In this document: one piece after another, positions 10,081 through 18,980 of the stretch
Position numbering within the stretch: position 1 is the first letter of the stretch
How the letters are laid out: the number at the start of each line of letters is the position of its first letter
Assembly (NCBI GenBank): GCA_026984735.1
Contig: JALSRN010000094.1
Span: forward strand, 40,900-104,899
From: Sedimenticola sp.
Lineage (GTDB): Bacteria; Pseudomonadota; Gammaproteobacteria; Chromatiales; Chromatiaceae
Length of the DNA: 64,000 bases
Direction of reading: 5' to 3'
The notes under the pieces: generated by a model
Databases searched by the model: none
What the model saw: only the letters and a program-made list of their open reading frames with translations
What the model was told of the DNA's origin: nothing
Translations under genes and position numbers: made by a program

Positions 10081-10103
10081 AAAAAAGCCGGCTTCCAGCC
10101 GGC
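10081..10103 (-). terminator. rho-independent terminator after the double-glycine peptide gene
   Basis: On the minus strand GCCGGC, a five-base loop and GCCGGC are followed by six T (10086-10081). It begins 25 bases after the stop codon of the 48-residue reading frame. On the plus strand the same hairpin lacks a T-run, so it mainly serves the minus-strand transcript. Confidence 0.75.
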
Positions 10104-10128
10104 AATGACGGTACGGTTCTACCGGAAC

Positions 10129-10275
10129 TCAGCCGGGGGAACCACCTCCCCCCGCGCCGCCTCCGGACATGACCGTAATCTCCTCCATTTCCATCCCTTG
10201 GTACAAACTTTTTTTCTTGCGGAAGCCTGACCGGCCTCTTCTGTGATTCTCGAGACACGCAACGAATGCGGTCAT
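10129..10275 (-). CDS. 48-aa peptide with double-glycine leader motif (candidate microcin/RiPP-like precursor)
   Basis: A short frame: ATG at 10275, TGA at 10131-10129, 48 residues. A very strong ribosome binding site (AGGAGGAGGAG) lies just upstream and a rho-independent terminator just downstream. Residues 28-39 read MEMEEITVMSGG. Counting back from the last Gly, this puts Gly at -1 and -2, hydrophobic residues at -4 and -7 and Glu at -8, the pattern of double-glycine leaders cut by C39-peptidase transporters. What follows is only nine residues, GAGGGGSPG. The N-terminal half is basic (HRR, RKKK) with one Cys at position 7. No transporter, modification enzyme or immunity gene is seen nearby. 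Function is unknown; it could be an exported peptide, a signal or a small regulatory protein. A shorter product starting at M28 is possible. Confidence 0.6.
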   Translation of the reverse strand: MTAFVACLENHRRGRSGFRKKKSLYQGMEMEEITVMSGGGAGGGGSPG

Positions 10276-10364
10276 CACTCCTCCTCCTCTCGCTAAATGG
10301 TCACGCCGCCCCGAAAAACCTCCGTGAAATCGGGTAGGAACGACTTTTTGTGAGGTCGATTTCG

Positions 10365-10405
10365 ATTCTAGTGGGCGATCCCGAAATTTACTTGATCCAG
10401 ATCAA
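10365..10405 (-). promoter_or_regulatory. FNR/ANR-type class II promoter for the double-glycine peptide gene
   Basis: A perfect FNR/ANR dyad, TTGAT-N4-ATCAA, lies at 10392-10405. On the minus strand a TAGAAT hexamer (10370-10365) follows after 21 bases, which places the dyad centre close to -41.5 relative to the likely start, the geometry of class II FNR-activated promoters. The only gene downstream in that direction is the 48-residue peptide (start 10275), giving a leader of about 80-85 bases. Nothing on the plus strand is correctly placed to use the site. Confidence 0.7.
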
Positions 10406-10420
10406 CATTGTTCAGCCCAT

Positions 10421-10440
10421 TCATTGAGAATAGTCATTGA
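10421..10440. repeat. direct heptamer repeat TCATTGA, 13-base period
   Basis: TCATTGA occurs at 10421-10427 and again at 10434-10440, upstream of the FNR box. The overlapping stretch TTGAGAATAGTCATTGA bears a partial likeness to Fur boxes. It may be a second regulator site for the peptide promoter, or chance. The surrounding 10406-10504 holds no gene. Confidence 0.3.
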
Positions 10441-10504
10441 CACCTCTACCGCAGCCGACCCACGATCGGCGCGAAGGCAGAGGAAACGACGAAGAAAAGG
10501 CGGC

Positions 10505-11905
10505 TCAGTGTCCGCCGCCCTTGAGAGCGGTCACCAGTCCTTCGCACACCTCTTTGGCGTCGCCGAAGATAAGGGAACAGTTGTCCTGGTAATAGAGGAG
10601 GTTCTCCACGCCCGAATAGCCGGGTCGCATGGAACGTTTGATCACATAGACGTGACGCGCCTTGCCCACTTCCAGAATGGGCATGCCGTAGATGGGACTG
10701 GAAGGATCGCTCTTGGCCGCGGGGTTGGTGACGTCGTTGGCGCCCACCACCAGGGCCACATCCGCGGTGGCGAACTCCGGATTGATCTCGTCCATCTCGA
10801 AGACGTGATCGTAGGGGATGTCCGCCTCGGCAAGCAGCACGTTCATGTGGCCGGGCATGCGCCCCGCCACCGGATGGATGGCGAATTTCACCTCCACCCC
10901 CTTCTCCTCGAGCAGTTCCATCAGCTCTTTCAGCGCATGCTGCGCTTGCGCCACCGCCATGCCGTAACCGGGAACGATGATCACCTTGTCGGCGTCCTCC
11001 ATCCAATAGATGGCATCTTCCACCGAAGCGGCCTTCACCCCCTTCTGAGCCGCGGCGGCCATGGCGCTGGGGGCTTCGCCCTCCTCGCCGCCAAAGCCCC
11101 CGAAGACCACGTGGAGGATGGAGCGGTTCATGGCGCGGCACATGATGTAAGAGAGGATGGCGCCGGAAAAACCCACCAGGGCGCCGACGATGATGAGCAG
11201 ATTGTTGCCCAAGGTGAAGCCGGTGGCCGCCGCCGCCCAACCCGAGTAGCTGTTGAGCATAGAGATGATCACCGGCATGTCGGCGCCGCCGATGGGAATG
11301 ATGAGGGTGAAGCCGAGCACGAAGGCCAGCGCCGTCATCACCACCAGTGCCCAAAGGCTCTGGTTCACGCCGAACCACACCGCCAGGCCCACCGTCACCA
11401 GCCCCAGCAGCGCGTTGAGAAGATGCTGCCCCGAGAAGACCACCGGCGCGCCGGAGAGGATCCCCTGCAGCTTGCCGAACGCGATCACCGACCCCGAGAA
11501 GGTGATGGCGCCGATGACGATGCCGGCGGAGAGCTCGCCCATGAGCACCGGCGTCAGCCCTCCGCTCTCCACCCTGTTGAGGTAGGTGCCGAGCGCCACC
11601 AGCACGGCGGCCAGACCGACGAAACTGTGCAACGCTGCCACCAGTTGGGGCATGGCGGTCATCTGCACGCGCGCCGCCAGCACCGCGCCGATGACGCCGC
11701 CGATGGCCACGCCGGCGACGATGAAGCCGTAGGAGTCCACCTCCTTGCCCGCCAGGGTGGCGCCGATGGCGATGAGCATGCCGAGCATGCCAAAGAGGTT
11801 TCCCCGCCGGGCGCTGGCCGGGTGGGTCAGCCCCTTGAGGCCGAGAATGAATAGAACCGCGGCGAGCAGATAGGCCAGCGCCTGGGTGTTTGCGGTGATT
11901 TCCAT
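10505..11905 (-). CDS. pntB: NAD(P) transhydrogenase subunit beta
   Basis: 466 residues: an N-terminal membrane domain of about eight to nine helices (residues 1-270, domain II) and a C-terminal NADP(H)-binding domain III with VPGYGMAVAQAQ and the later VVGANDVTNPAA stretch. Together with PntAA and PntAB it couples proton flow across the inner membrane to hydride transfer from NADH to NADP+. It is last in a three-gene operon, nine bases after pntAB. No clear terminator follows in the sequence down to the FNR box. Confidence 0.95.
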   Translation of the reverse strand: MEITANTQALAYLLAAVLFILGLKGLTHPASARRGNLFGMLGMLIAIGATLAGKEVDSYGFIVAGVAIGGVIGAVLAARVQMTAMPQLVAALHSFVGLAAVLVALGTYLNRVESGGLTPVLMGELSAGIVIGAITFSGSVIAFGKLQGILSGAPVVFSGQHLLNALLGLVTVGLAVWFGVNQSLWALVVMTALAFVLGFTLIIPIGGADMPVIISMLNSYSGWAAAATGFTLGNNLLIIVGALVGFSGAILSYIMCRAMNRSILHVVFGGFGGEEGEAPSAMAAAAQKGVKAASVEDAIYWMEDADKVIIVPGYGMAVAQAQHALKELMELLEEKGVEVKFAIHPVAGRMPGHMNVLLAEADIPYDHVFEMDEINPEFATADVALVVGANDVTNPAAKSDPSSPIYGMPILEVGKARHVYVIKRSMRPGYSGVENLLYYQDNCSLIFGDAKEVCEGLVTALKGGGH

Positions 11906-11914
11906 GTCGCGCCC

Positions 11915-12205
11915 TTACTTCTTCTCTTTTTTCTTGAACATGGCGAGCATCCGGTTGGTGACCAGAAAGCCGCCGAAGACGTTGATGGAAGCGAGCAGCA
12001 CGGCGATGAAACCCAACGCCTTGGCGGTGGCGCCGGCCGAACCGGCTCCGGTCACCAGCAGGGCGCCGACGATGACGATGCCCGAGATGGCGTTGGTGAG
12101 CGCGACCAGGGGGGTGTGGAGGGCCGGCGTGACGCCCCAGACCACGAAATAGCCCACGAAGCAGGCCAGTACGAAAACATAAAGCGCAACCAGTGTGTCG
12201 GGCAT
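11915..12205 (-). CDS. pntAB: NAD(P) transhydrogenase subunit alpha part 2
   Basis: A 96-residue membrane protein with three hydrophobic helices (about 8-28, 38-60 and 64-84) and a basic tail KKKEKK. It corresponds to the membrane portion of the alpha subunit, which is separate here as in Rhodospirillum-type three-gene transhydrogenases rather than fused as in E. coli. It follows pntAA by 21 bases. Confidence 0.9.
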   Translation of the reverse strand: MPDTLVALYVFVLACFVGYFVVWGVTPALHTPLVALTNAISGIVIVGALLVTGAGSAGATAKALGFIAVLLASINVFGGFLVTNRMLAMFKKKEKK

Positions 12206-12226
12206 GACTCTTCCTCCGGCGTCGAT

Positions 12227-13327
12227 TCACTCGGGGGGCGCCACCAGCGCGGCGGCGGTGATCTCGTCTTCGGCCAGATCCTTCAAATGCGGGCCATCGT
12301 CGCTCTCTTCGAACATGATGCCCAGCAGATTGGCGACGTTGTTGGCGTAGAAAGTGCTGGCATCGCCGGCCATCATGGAGGGGTAGTTGGTGTGACCCAC
12401 CAGGACCACGCCGTGCTTGCGCACCACCTTGTCCGCCTCCGTGAGTGGGCAGTTGCCGCCGTTGGCCGCCGCCAGATCGACGATCACCGATCCCTCGCGC
12501 ATGCGTTTGACCACCGACTCGGTCACCAGAATCGGAGCCGGTCTGCAGGGAATGAGCGCCGTGGTGATGATGACGTGGGCTCTGGCCAACTCGTCCGCCA
12601 GCATCTCCTGCTGCCGGGCCCTGGCCTCTTCGGACAGCTCGCGCGCATAGCCGCCCGCGCCGCTCCCCTCTTCGCCGAGGTCGAGATCGATGGGCTTGGC
12701 TCCCAGCGATTCGATCTGTTCGCGGGTCTCCGGACGGATGTCGTAGGCGTACACCTCGGCGCCGAGGCGCCGGGCCGTGGCGATGGCCTGGAGGCCGGCC
12801 ACCCCAACGCCCAGCACCACCACCCGGGCGGGCTTGACCGACCCCGCGGAGGTCATCATCAAGGGAAAGAAGCGGCCGTACCGCGCCGCTGCTTCGATGA
12901 CCGCCCGGTAGCCGGCGATGTTGCTCTGCGAGGAGAGCGCATCCATGGATTGCGCCCGCGAGATGCGCGGAATGCGCTCCATGGCCAGCGGACGGATGCC
13001 CCGTTCGAACATCGCCAGGAGCACCTCGTCCTTCTCGTCGCAGGTCTCCAGGAAACCGATGTGGAGCGCGCCCTCCTTCATGCGCGCCACCTCCTCCAGC
13101 GAAGGCTTGCGCACCTTGACGACCAGGTCGGCGGCGAAGGCGGCCTCCCCATCGACGATCTCCACCCCGGCGGCCAGATAGTCGTCGTCGTGGTAGCCCG
13201 CCTCCAGCCCGGCCCCCTGCTGCAGGCGCAACTCGAACCCCTTGCCGCGGAGCCTCCTGGCCACGTCCGGCGACATGGCCACCCTCGCCTCTCCCGGGAA
13301 AGTCTCTTTGGGAATCCCGATAATCAT
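12227..13327 (-). CDS. pntAA: NAD(P) transhydrogenase subunit alpha part 1
   Basis: The soluble NAD(H)-binding domain I of proton-translocating transhydrogenase, 366 residues, related to alanine dehydrogenase. It begins with the typical IGIPKETFPGEARVAMSP, and carries the dinucleotide motif VVVLGVGVAGLQAI in the middle, then NYPSMMAGDAS near the end. It is first in the pntAA-pntAB-pntB operon and supplies the NADH-side hydride site. Confidence 0.95.
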   Translation of the reverse strand: MIIGIPKETFPGEARVAMSPDVARRLRGKGFELRLQQGAGLEAGYHDDDYLAAGVEIVDGEAAFAADLVVKVRKPSLEEVARMKEGALHIGFLETCDEKDEVLLAMFERGIRPLAMERIPRISRAQSMDALSSQSNIAGYRAVIEAAARYGRFFPLMMTSAGSVKPARVVVLGVGVAGLQAIATARRLGAEVYAYDIRPETREQIESLGAKPIDLDLGEEGSGAGGYARELSEEARARQQEMLADELARAHVIITTALIPCRPAPILVTESVVKRMREGSVIVDLAAANGGNCPLTEADKVVRKHGVVLVGHTNYPSMMAGDASTFYANNVANLLGIMFEESDDGPHLKDLAEDEITAAALVAPPE

Positions 13328-13374
13328 GTGGCAGTGCCTTGAACTCCGATGGACAGCCGAGAACGTGGCCGCGC

Positions 13375-13380
13375 ATTATC
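13375..13380 (-). promoter_or_regulatory. possible -10 element for the pnt operon
   Basis: GATAAT on the minus strand, 48 bases upstream of the pntAA start, within the 91-base gap after lptG. No convincing -35 hexamer is present at 16-18 bases, so the call rests on the -10 match and position only. Confidence 0.3.
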
Positions 13381-13418
13381 CCACAAAACGGGTGATCGTG
13401 GACCACCCGCCACCGCCG

Positions 13419-14483
13419 TCACAATCGCCGCGCTCGCGAAAGCACGGCCATGGCGAGAAGGAAGGCCACGGGGGGGAAGAACACGATGCCGGCCGGCGGC
13501 AGATCGAAGACGATCACCGCGTAGTAGAACCCCTTGCTCGCCAGATAGAAGACGGCGCCCAGCACCGCGCCCAAGAAGACGTGCTCCCCCACGTTGGCCC
13601 GCCGGTGACGGCCGGTCACCAAGGGCACGGCCAGCAGCATCATCGCCAGCATGGTGAGCGGCGTGGCCAGTTTGTTCCAGAACGCCAGCGCCACCTCCAG
13701 CGCTCGCTGACCGGCCGCGCGCAGCGCCCGCAAGCGTCCGTAGAGCTGCCAGGCGGACTGCAACCGTGGCTGGATGAGCGCCACGCTGAGCATCTCCGGA
13801 TCCACCACCGAACGCCACTCCAGAGTGTCGAAGCGGCGCGTGGCGACGCGCCGGCCCAGCGTGCTCTGCCGGACCCGATGCAGCTTCCACCGCCCTTCCT
13901 CGAAAGCGCCGCTCGCGGCGTAGGTCATCGCCGTCACCCGCCGGAAGCCGTCGAGCCGATAGATGCGCACCTCCTGAAGACGACCCTCGGGAGTGGCGCG
14001 CCGGATATTGACGATGGCGTTGCGATCTTTGATCCAGAAGCCGTAGCGGGAGTGGAAGGCGACCTGCCGGTTCAGCTTCTGCAGCCGATACTCCTGCCCC
14101 CACAGTTCCAGGGGAGGCCCCACCACCTCGCCCACCAGCACCAGCAGCAGAAACAGCGCCAAAGCCGCCTTGAACACCGACCCCATCAATTGGAGGGGCG
14201 ACATGCCCGCCGCCTGCAGCGCCACCAGCTCCCGGTTCTTGTCCATGGAGCCGAGCACCAGCAGCGTGCCCACCAGGGCGGCGACCGGAAAGGATTCATA
14301 GAAGAAGCGGGGCAGCATGGTCGCCACCACCAGCAACACGTCCCCCAGCCGGTAGTCGCCCCGGCCGATTTCGCCGGACTCGTCCACCAGGGTGAGCACA
14401 TAGCTCAACACCGAAATGGCCAAGAGGGTGAGCAGCGTCGCCTTGGCCACACTGACCACGATGTAGCGGTCGATGCGCTTCAC
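13419..14483 (-). CDS. lptG: LPS export ABC transporter permease LptG
   Basis: 354 residues with the YjgP/YjgQ layout: three N-terminal membrane helices (about 10-120), a periplasmic beta-jellyroll domain (about 125-270), then three C-terminal helices. With LptF and the LptB ATPase it extracts lipopolysaccharide from the inner membrane and feeds it to the LptA bridge. The start overlaps the lptF stop by four bases (ATGA), as is usual for this pair. lptB is not in the window. Confidence 0.93.
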   Translation of the reverse strand: MKRIDRYIVVSVAKATLLTLLAISVLSYVLTLVDESGEIGRGDYRLGDVLLVVATMLPRFFYESFPVAALVGTLLVLGSMDKNRELVALQAAGMSPLQLMGSVFKAALALFLLLVLVGEVVGPPLELWGQEYRLQKLNRQVAFHSRYGFWIKDRNAIVNIRRATPEGRLQEVRIYRLDGFRRVTAMTYAASGAFEEGRWKLHRVRQSTLGRRVATRRFDTLEWRSVVDPEMLSVALIQPRLQSAWQLYGRLRALRAAGQRALEVALAFWNKLATPLTMLAMMLLAVPLVTGRHRRANVGEHVFLGAVLGAVFYLASKGFYYAVIVFDLPPAGIVFFPPVAFLLAMAVLSRARRL

Positions 14484-15583
14484 GGCCGCCTCGTCCCCCT
14501 TCTGCGCCAGCTCCCGAACCGATGGTCGTCAAGGTAGAGGAGCAGCAACCCGGCGGCGGCGGTGGCCGCCGGCACCCACCAGATTCCCAGCCACCGGGGC
14601 AGGGTGCCCGTGCCCATCCAATCCTCCGCCAGACGCAGCAGATTCACATAGAGCGCATAGAAGACCACGGCGACGACGAGGCGGCCATACACCCCCTGTC
14701 TCGGCAGGGAGCGGGCCAGAGGCACCGCGATCAACACCAGGGCGAACGCCGACAGCGGCGTCGCCAGCCGCCACTGCAACTCAGTTTTCATCTCCAAGGA
14801 GTCCCCCGCCAGCAGCAGCGGCAAGGGCATCAACTCCACGTCGGCGGTCTGCCATGAAACCCGGCTCTCGGGCAGGCGGATCCCGTAGCGCTCGAAACTC
14901 CCCTGGGAAAATCCCGCGGTCCCCGGCTCGCCGTCGTAGCGCCGCCCCTTCTCCAGCACCAGGAAACGCCCTCCCTCCCTCTCTTCGACGTGCGAGGAGG
15001 CGGCCAGAACCACGCCGCTGCGCCCGCCCCGTTCGTAGCGGACGAACAGATCGGCGAGCCGTTCGTTTCCTTCCAATCTGCCCGCGTAGACCAGGAAACG
15101 GCCGTTGTCGAACTCGTTGAATCCTCCCGGCTTGAGCCCGCCGATGCTCAGCTTCGACTGCTCCCGTTGCGCCATGCGATGGGCCTGGGCGTTGGCCAGA
15201 GGATAGAAATGAAGAGAGACAGCGCCCGCCACCAGCGCCACCATCGCCGCCACCGTCAGAAAGGGGCGGTAGAGCCGAAAAGGGCTGACGCCCGCCGCGC
15301 TGAGCGCGGCCATTTCGCTGTTTCGGTACATCTGGCCCAGCACCCACAGAATGGAGAAGAAGAGCGCCGGCGGCGTGATGAATCCCACCAGACGGATCGC
15401 CTGGCTGGCGAAATAGACCCCCATCAACGGCAGGCTGATGTCGCCGATCGCCACCTGCCCCAGCAACTTCACCAGCGCGTTGGCCAGAATCAAGGCGAGC
15501 AGCACCACCAGGATCACCAGCAAGGTCTTGAGCACCTCGCGGATCAGCAGGCGGTCGAGGATGGAAAAGAGGGGTCTGCCCAT
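14480..15583 (-). CDS. lptF: LPS export ABC transporter permease LptF
   Basis: Partner permease to LptG with the same six-helix plus jellyroll layout. The ATG at 15583 gives 367 residues starting with GRPLFSILDRLLIREVLKT, matching the known family length of about 366. A longer frame from GTG 15622 exists, but it has no ribosome binding site and would cover a TAGAAT hexamer (15612-15617) that could be this gene's own -10. It is divergent from pepA with 114 bases between starts. Confidence 0.92.
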   Translation of the reverse strand: MGRPLFSILDRLLIREVLKTLLVILVVLLALILANALVKLLGQVAIGDISLPLMGVYFASQAIRLVGFITPPALFFSILWVLGQMYRNSEMAALSAAGVSPFRLYRPFLTVAAMVALVAGAVSLHFYPLANAQAHRMAQREQSKLSIGGLKPGGFNEFDNGRFLVYAGRLEGNERLADLFVRYERGGRSGVVLAASSHVEEREGGRFLVLEKGRRYDGEPGTAGFSQGSFERYGIRLPESRVSWQTADVELMPLPLLLAGDSLEMKTELQWRLATPLSAFALVLIAVPLARSLPRQGVYGRLVVAVVFYALYVNLLRLAEDWMGTGTLPRWLGIWWVPAATAAAGLLLLYLDDHRFGSWRRRGTRRP

Positions 15584-15697
15584 GGAATCAGGAGTGGAGA
15601 ACCGAAAAGGGATTCTACCCACCCGCGGTTCCCCGGGAAACCGGAATGAAGGTACACTTCCGGCACCGGAAAATCAGCCATCACGTCGAGGAGACCC

Positions 15698-17200
15698 ATG
15701 GAATACCGCAGCCGCGCCACCGCCGCCGAACGTCTCGCCACCGACTGCCTCATCGTCACCGTCTTCGCGAAGAAGAAACTGGACGACACCACCGCCGCCC
15801 TCGATGGAGTCGCGGGGGGCGCCGTCGCCGCCGCGCTGCGCAGCGGCGACTTCAGCGGCGAATCGGAAGAGATGCTGATGCTCTACGAAACGGCCGGCGT
15901 CAAGGCGAAACGCCTGCTGCTGCTCGGCCTGGGACCGCGCAAGGAGTTCGCTCCAGGGGCGCTGGGCGGGGCGCTGGCCAAGGCGGTGAAAAGGCTCGAC
16001 GAGAGCGGCAGCCGGGAGGCGGCGCTGCTGCTGCCCGCGGCGCTGGAAGAGGAGCGCCAACTCTACGAGGCCGCCAAAGCCTGCGTGATACGCGCCGAGG
16101 AAGCGCTCTACCGGTTCGATCGGTGCAAGAGCGAGAAACAGCGCCCGAGCCGGCCGCTTCGGCGGCTCACTTTCGTCGCCGCCGAACGCAAGGCCACCCC
16201 ACCGCTGGAACGCGGCATCGCTCACGGCAAGGCCGTCGCCGACGGCATGTCCCTGGCGCGCGACCTGGCCAACCTTCCCGGCAACGTCTGCACCCCCACC
16301 TACCTGGCCGAAGAGGCGAAAAAGCTGGGGCGCCGCTTCGACAAGCTCAAGGTGAGCGCGCTCACGGAAAAGCAGATGGAACGCCTCGGCATGGGCGCCC
16401 TGCTCTCGGTCTCGCGCGGCAGCCGCCAACCCGCGCGTCTCATCGTCGCCGAATACCGCGGGGGGCGCGCCAACGCCCGGCCCGTGGTGCTGGTGGGCAA
16501 GGGGCTCACCTTCGACGCCGGCGGCATCTCGCTCAAGCCCTCCGCCAACATGGACGAGATGAAGTACGACATGTGCGGCGGAGCCAGCGTGCTGGGTACC
16601 CTCCTCGCCTGCGCCGAGCTGGAGCTACCCATCAATCTGGTCGGGATCGTGCCCGCTTCCGAAAACCTCCCCGACGGCGACGCCAACAAACCGGGCGACA
16701 TCGTCACCAGCATGGCCGGCCTCACCATCGAAATCCTCAACACCGATGCGGAGGGGCGTCTCATCCTATGCGACGCCCTCACCTACGCCGGCCGCTACAA
16801 GCCCGCCGCCGTGATCGACATCGCCACCCTCACCGGCGCCTGCGTCGTCGCGCTCGGCCATCACCTCAGCGGATTGCTGGGCAACGACGACGACCTCATC
16901 GACGAGATCCTCGCCGCCGGCGAAGCCGCCGGCGACCGCGCCTGGCATCTGCCCATGGGCAAGGAGTACCAGAAACAGCTGGAGAGCCCTTTCGCCGACC
17001 TGGCCAACATCGGCGGCAAATGGGCCGGCACCATCACCGCCGCCTGTTTCCTGTCGCGCTTCACCGAGAAGTATCAATGGGCCCACCTCGATATCGCCGG
17101 CACCGCCTGGAAGAGCGGCGGCAAGGAGAAAGGCGCCACCGGACGGCCGGTTCCCCTGCTCACCGAGTTTCTCATCCGCAGGTGCAAACTGGCGCCATGA
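15698..17200 (+). CDS. pepA: leucyl aminopeptidase (cytosol aminopeptidase)
   Basis: A 500-residue M17 metallopeptidase, close to the 503 of E. coli PepA. The two-metal site is visible in [11 protein letters not shown] (K268, D273), K280 and the signature NTDAEGRL at 348-355. It removes N-terminal residues from peptides; in E. coli the protein also binds DNA at carAB and at Xer sites, and carAB is in this window, but no such site can be proven here. The order lptF/lptG divergent from pepA-holC is standard in beta- and gammaproteobacteria. Confidence 0.96.
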   Translation: MEYRSRATAAERLATDCLIVTVFAKKKLDDTTAALDGVAGGAVAAALRSGDFSGESEEMLMLYETAGVKAKRLLLLGLGPRKEFAPGALGGALAKAVKRLDESGSREAALLLPAALEEERQLYEAAKACVIRAEEALYRFDRCKSEKQRPSRPLRRLTFVAAERKATPPLERGIAHGKAVADGMSLARDLANLPGNVCTPTYLAEEAKKLGRRFDKLKVSALTEKQMERLGMGALLSVSRGSRQPARLIVAEYRGGRANARPVVLVGKGLTFDAGGISLKPSANMDEMKYDMCGGASVLGTLLACAELELPINLVGIVPASENLPDGDANKPGDIVTSMAGLTIEILNTDAEGRLILCDALTYAGRYKPAAVIDIATLTGACVVALGHHLSGLLGNDDDLIDEILAAGEAAGDRAWHLPMGKEYQKQLESPFADLANIGGKWAGTITAACFLSRFTEKYQWAHLDIAGTAWKSGGKEKGATGRPVPLLTEFLIRRCKLAP

Positions 17201-17622
17201 CGCGGGTGGACTTCTATGTGCTCAAAGCGGGCAGCCGCGGCAACCGCTACACTCTGGCCGCGCGGCTGGCGGAAAAGGCGTGGCGCAGCGGCCACCGGGT
17301 GCTGCTCAGCGTGGACGGAGCGGAAGAGCAGCGCCACATGGACCGGTTGCTCTGGACCTTTCGCGACATCAGCTTCGTCCCCCACGGCCTGGTGGGGCAG
17401 GCGGACCCGGCCCTCCATCCGGTTCTCATCACGCTGGACGACGCCGACGGCGAACACGAGGTGCTGATCAATCTGCGCCGCGACATTCCCCCCTACTTCA
17501 GCCGCTTCGAGCGCATGGCCGAGTGCATCGACCTAGAGCCCGAAACCCTGAAGCGGGGGCGCGAGCACTACCGCTTCTACCGCGAGCGGGGCTATCCGCT
17601 GCAGACCCACGAAGTCGCCTGA
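17197..17622 (+). CDS. holC: DNA polymerase III chi subunit
   Basis: A 141-residue protein that, with psi, links the clamp loader to single-strand binding protein during replication. The start TRVDFYVL and the segment [13 protein letters not shown] are typical. The ATG overlaps the pepA stop by four bases (ATGA), showing translational coupling. In many relatives valS follows; here argD follows after a 175-base gap instead. Confidence 0.9.
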   Translation: MTRVDFYVLKAGSRGNRYTLAARLAEKAWRSGHRVLLSVDGAEEQRHMDRLLWTFRDISFVPHGLVGQADPALHPVLITLDDADGEHEVLINLRRDIPPYFSRFERMAECIDLEPETLKRGREHYRFYRERGYPLQTHEVA

Positions 17623-17725
17623 CCCGAGGAAGGGGCGCCGGAGCGAGATCCACGGCCCGCCCCTCTCCGGACCACTTGAAATCGGACCCCGGTTTGGGTA
17701 GGGTTTCTTCTTTTCGCACAGCCAC

Positions 17726-17784
17726 GAGGCGGAAAGCGCAGGTGGCCACCGGACGACGGGGCTGCCTTTTTTGTTTTCCGCCTC
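17726..17784 (+). promoter_or_regulatory. inverted repeat in the argD leader
   Basis: GAGGCGGAAA (17726-17735) and TTTCCGCCTC (17775-17784) are a perfect ten-base inverted repeat. The 39-base loop contains the palindrome GGTGGCCACC and a run of six T. It ends just before the AAGGGA ribosome binding site of argD, so it could mask or expose it. No ARG box is recognised. A structured leader is plausible but unproven. Confidence 0.35.
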
Positions 17785-17797
17785 TCCACAAGGGACC

Positions 17798-18976
17798 ATG
17801 AAAGACGTTCTGATGAACACCTACCGCCGGCTTCCGGTCACTTTCAGCCACGGCGAAGGAAGCTGGCTCTTCGACGCCGAAGGCCGCAGGTACCTGGACG
17901 GCCTTTCCGGCATCGCCGTCTGCGCTCTGGGCCACGCCCATCCGGCGGTGGCTCGAGCGGTCTGCGAACAGGCCGGGCGGCTGGTACACACCTCCAACCT
18001 CTACGGAATCGAGCAGCAGCGGCGGCTGGGAGAGCGGCTCACCGCCCTGGCCGGCATGGAGCGGGCCTTCTTCGCCAACTCGGGCGCCGAGGCCAACGAG
18101 GCCGCCATCAAGCTGGCCCGCTTGTGGGGGCACCGAAAAGGCGTCGACAACCCCACCATCGTGGTGATGGAGAACAGTTTTCACGGCCGCACCATGGCCA
18201 CTCTCACGGCCACCGGCAACCGCAAGGTACAGGCCGGCTTCGAGCCCCTGGTCCAGGGCTTCGCCCGCGTGCCTTTCGGGGATCTGGCCGCCTTGCGAAC
18301 CGCCGCCCGCAACCTCAAGGAGATCGTGGCGGTGCTGGTGGAGCCCGTCCAGGGCGAGGGGGGCGTCCAGGTTCCACCCGACGACTACCTGCCGGGAGTG
18401 CGGGCCCTGTGCGACGAACAGGGATGGCTGCTGATGCTGGACGAAATCCAGACCGGCCTCGGCCGCACCGGCAAGCCGTTCGCTTTTCAACATTTCGAGG
18501 CGACCCCCGACGTGCTCACCCTGGCCAAGGCGCTGGGCAACGGCGTTCCCATCGGCGCCTGCCTGGCGCGGGGCGAGGCGGCGGAGCTGTTCGGCCCCGG
18601 CAGCCACGGCTCCACCTTCGGAGGCAATCCCCTCGCTTGCGCCGCCGCCCTGGCGGTTCTCGACGAGATGGAAAAGGGACGGCTGTGGGAACGCGCCGCC
18701 ACTCTCGGCGAGCGGCTGCTGACGGGTTTCCGCGAGCGCCTGGGTTCCCTGGAAGGGGTCAACGACATCCGCGGCCGCGGCCTGATGATCGGCATCGAGC
18801 TGGACCGCCCCTGCGGCGTCCTGGTGGAGCGCGCCCTGGAGGCGGGATTGCTGATCAACGTCACCGCCGAGACCGTGGTGCGCCTGCTGCCGCCACTGGT
18901 GTTGAGCGACGAGGAGGCCCGACAACTGCTGGAGGGCGTCTGCGAACTGGTGGAAACCTTCTTGAACGAGGAGTGA
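17798..18976 (+). CDS. argD: acetylornithine aminotransferase
   Basis: Class III PLP aminotransferase of 392 residues. The PLP lysine is K244 in TLAKALGNG, preceded by [14 protein letters not shown] and the [15 protein letters not shown] motif at about 91-105. It converts N-acetylglutamate semialdehyde to N-acetylornithine in arginine synthesis and may also serve lysine synthesis. ATG 17798 is preceded by AAGGGA; ATG 17813 is a less likely alternative. Followed after four bases by argF. Confidence 0.93.
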   Translation: MKDVLMNTYRRLPVTFSHGEGSWLFDAEGRRYLDGLSGIAVCALGHAHPAVARAVCEQAGRLVHTSNLYGIEQQRRLGERLTALAGMERAFFANSGAEANEAAIKLARLWGHRKGVDNPTIVVMENSFHGRTMATLTATGNRKVQAGFEPLVQGFARVPFGDLAALRTAARNLKEIVAVLVEPVQGEGGVQVPPDDYLPGVRALCDEQGWLLMLDEIQTGLGRTGKPFAFQHFEATPDVLTLAKALGNGVPIGACLARGEAAELFGPGSHGSTFGGNPLACAAALAVLDEMEKGRLWERAATLGERLLTGFRERLGSLEGVNDIRGRGLMIGIELDRPCGVLVERALEAGLLINVTAETVVRLLPPLVLSDEEARQLLEGVCELVETFLNEE

Positions 18977-18980
18977 AGCC

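Noticed and set aside
10446-13406. A 986-codon minus-strand frame across the pnt operon
   Set aside because: Runs in another frame over three clear pnt genes and shows low-complexity Arg/Gly/His sequence.
15584-15622. Longer lptF start at GTG 15622
   Set aside because: No ribosome binding site, exceeds family length and overlaps a likely promoter element.
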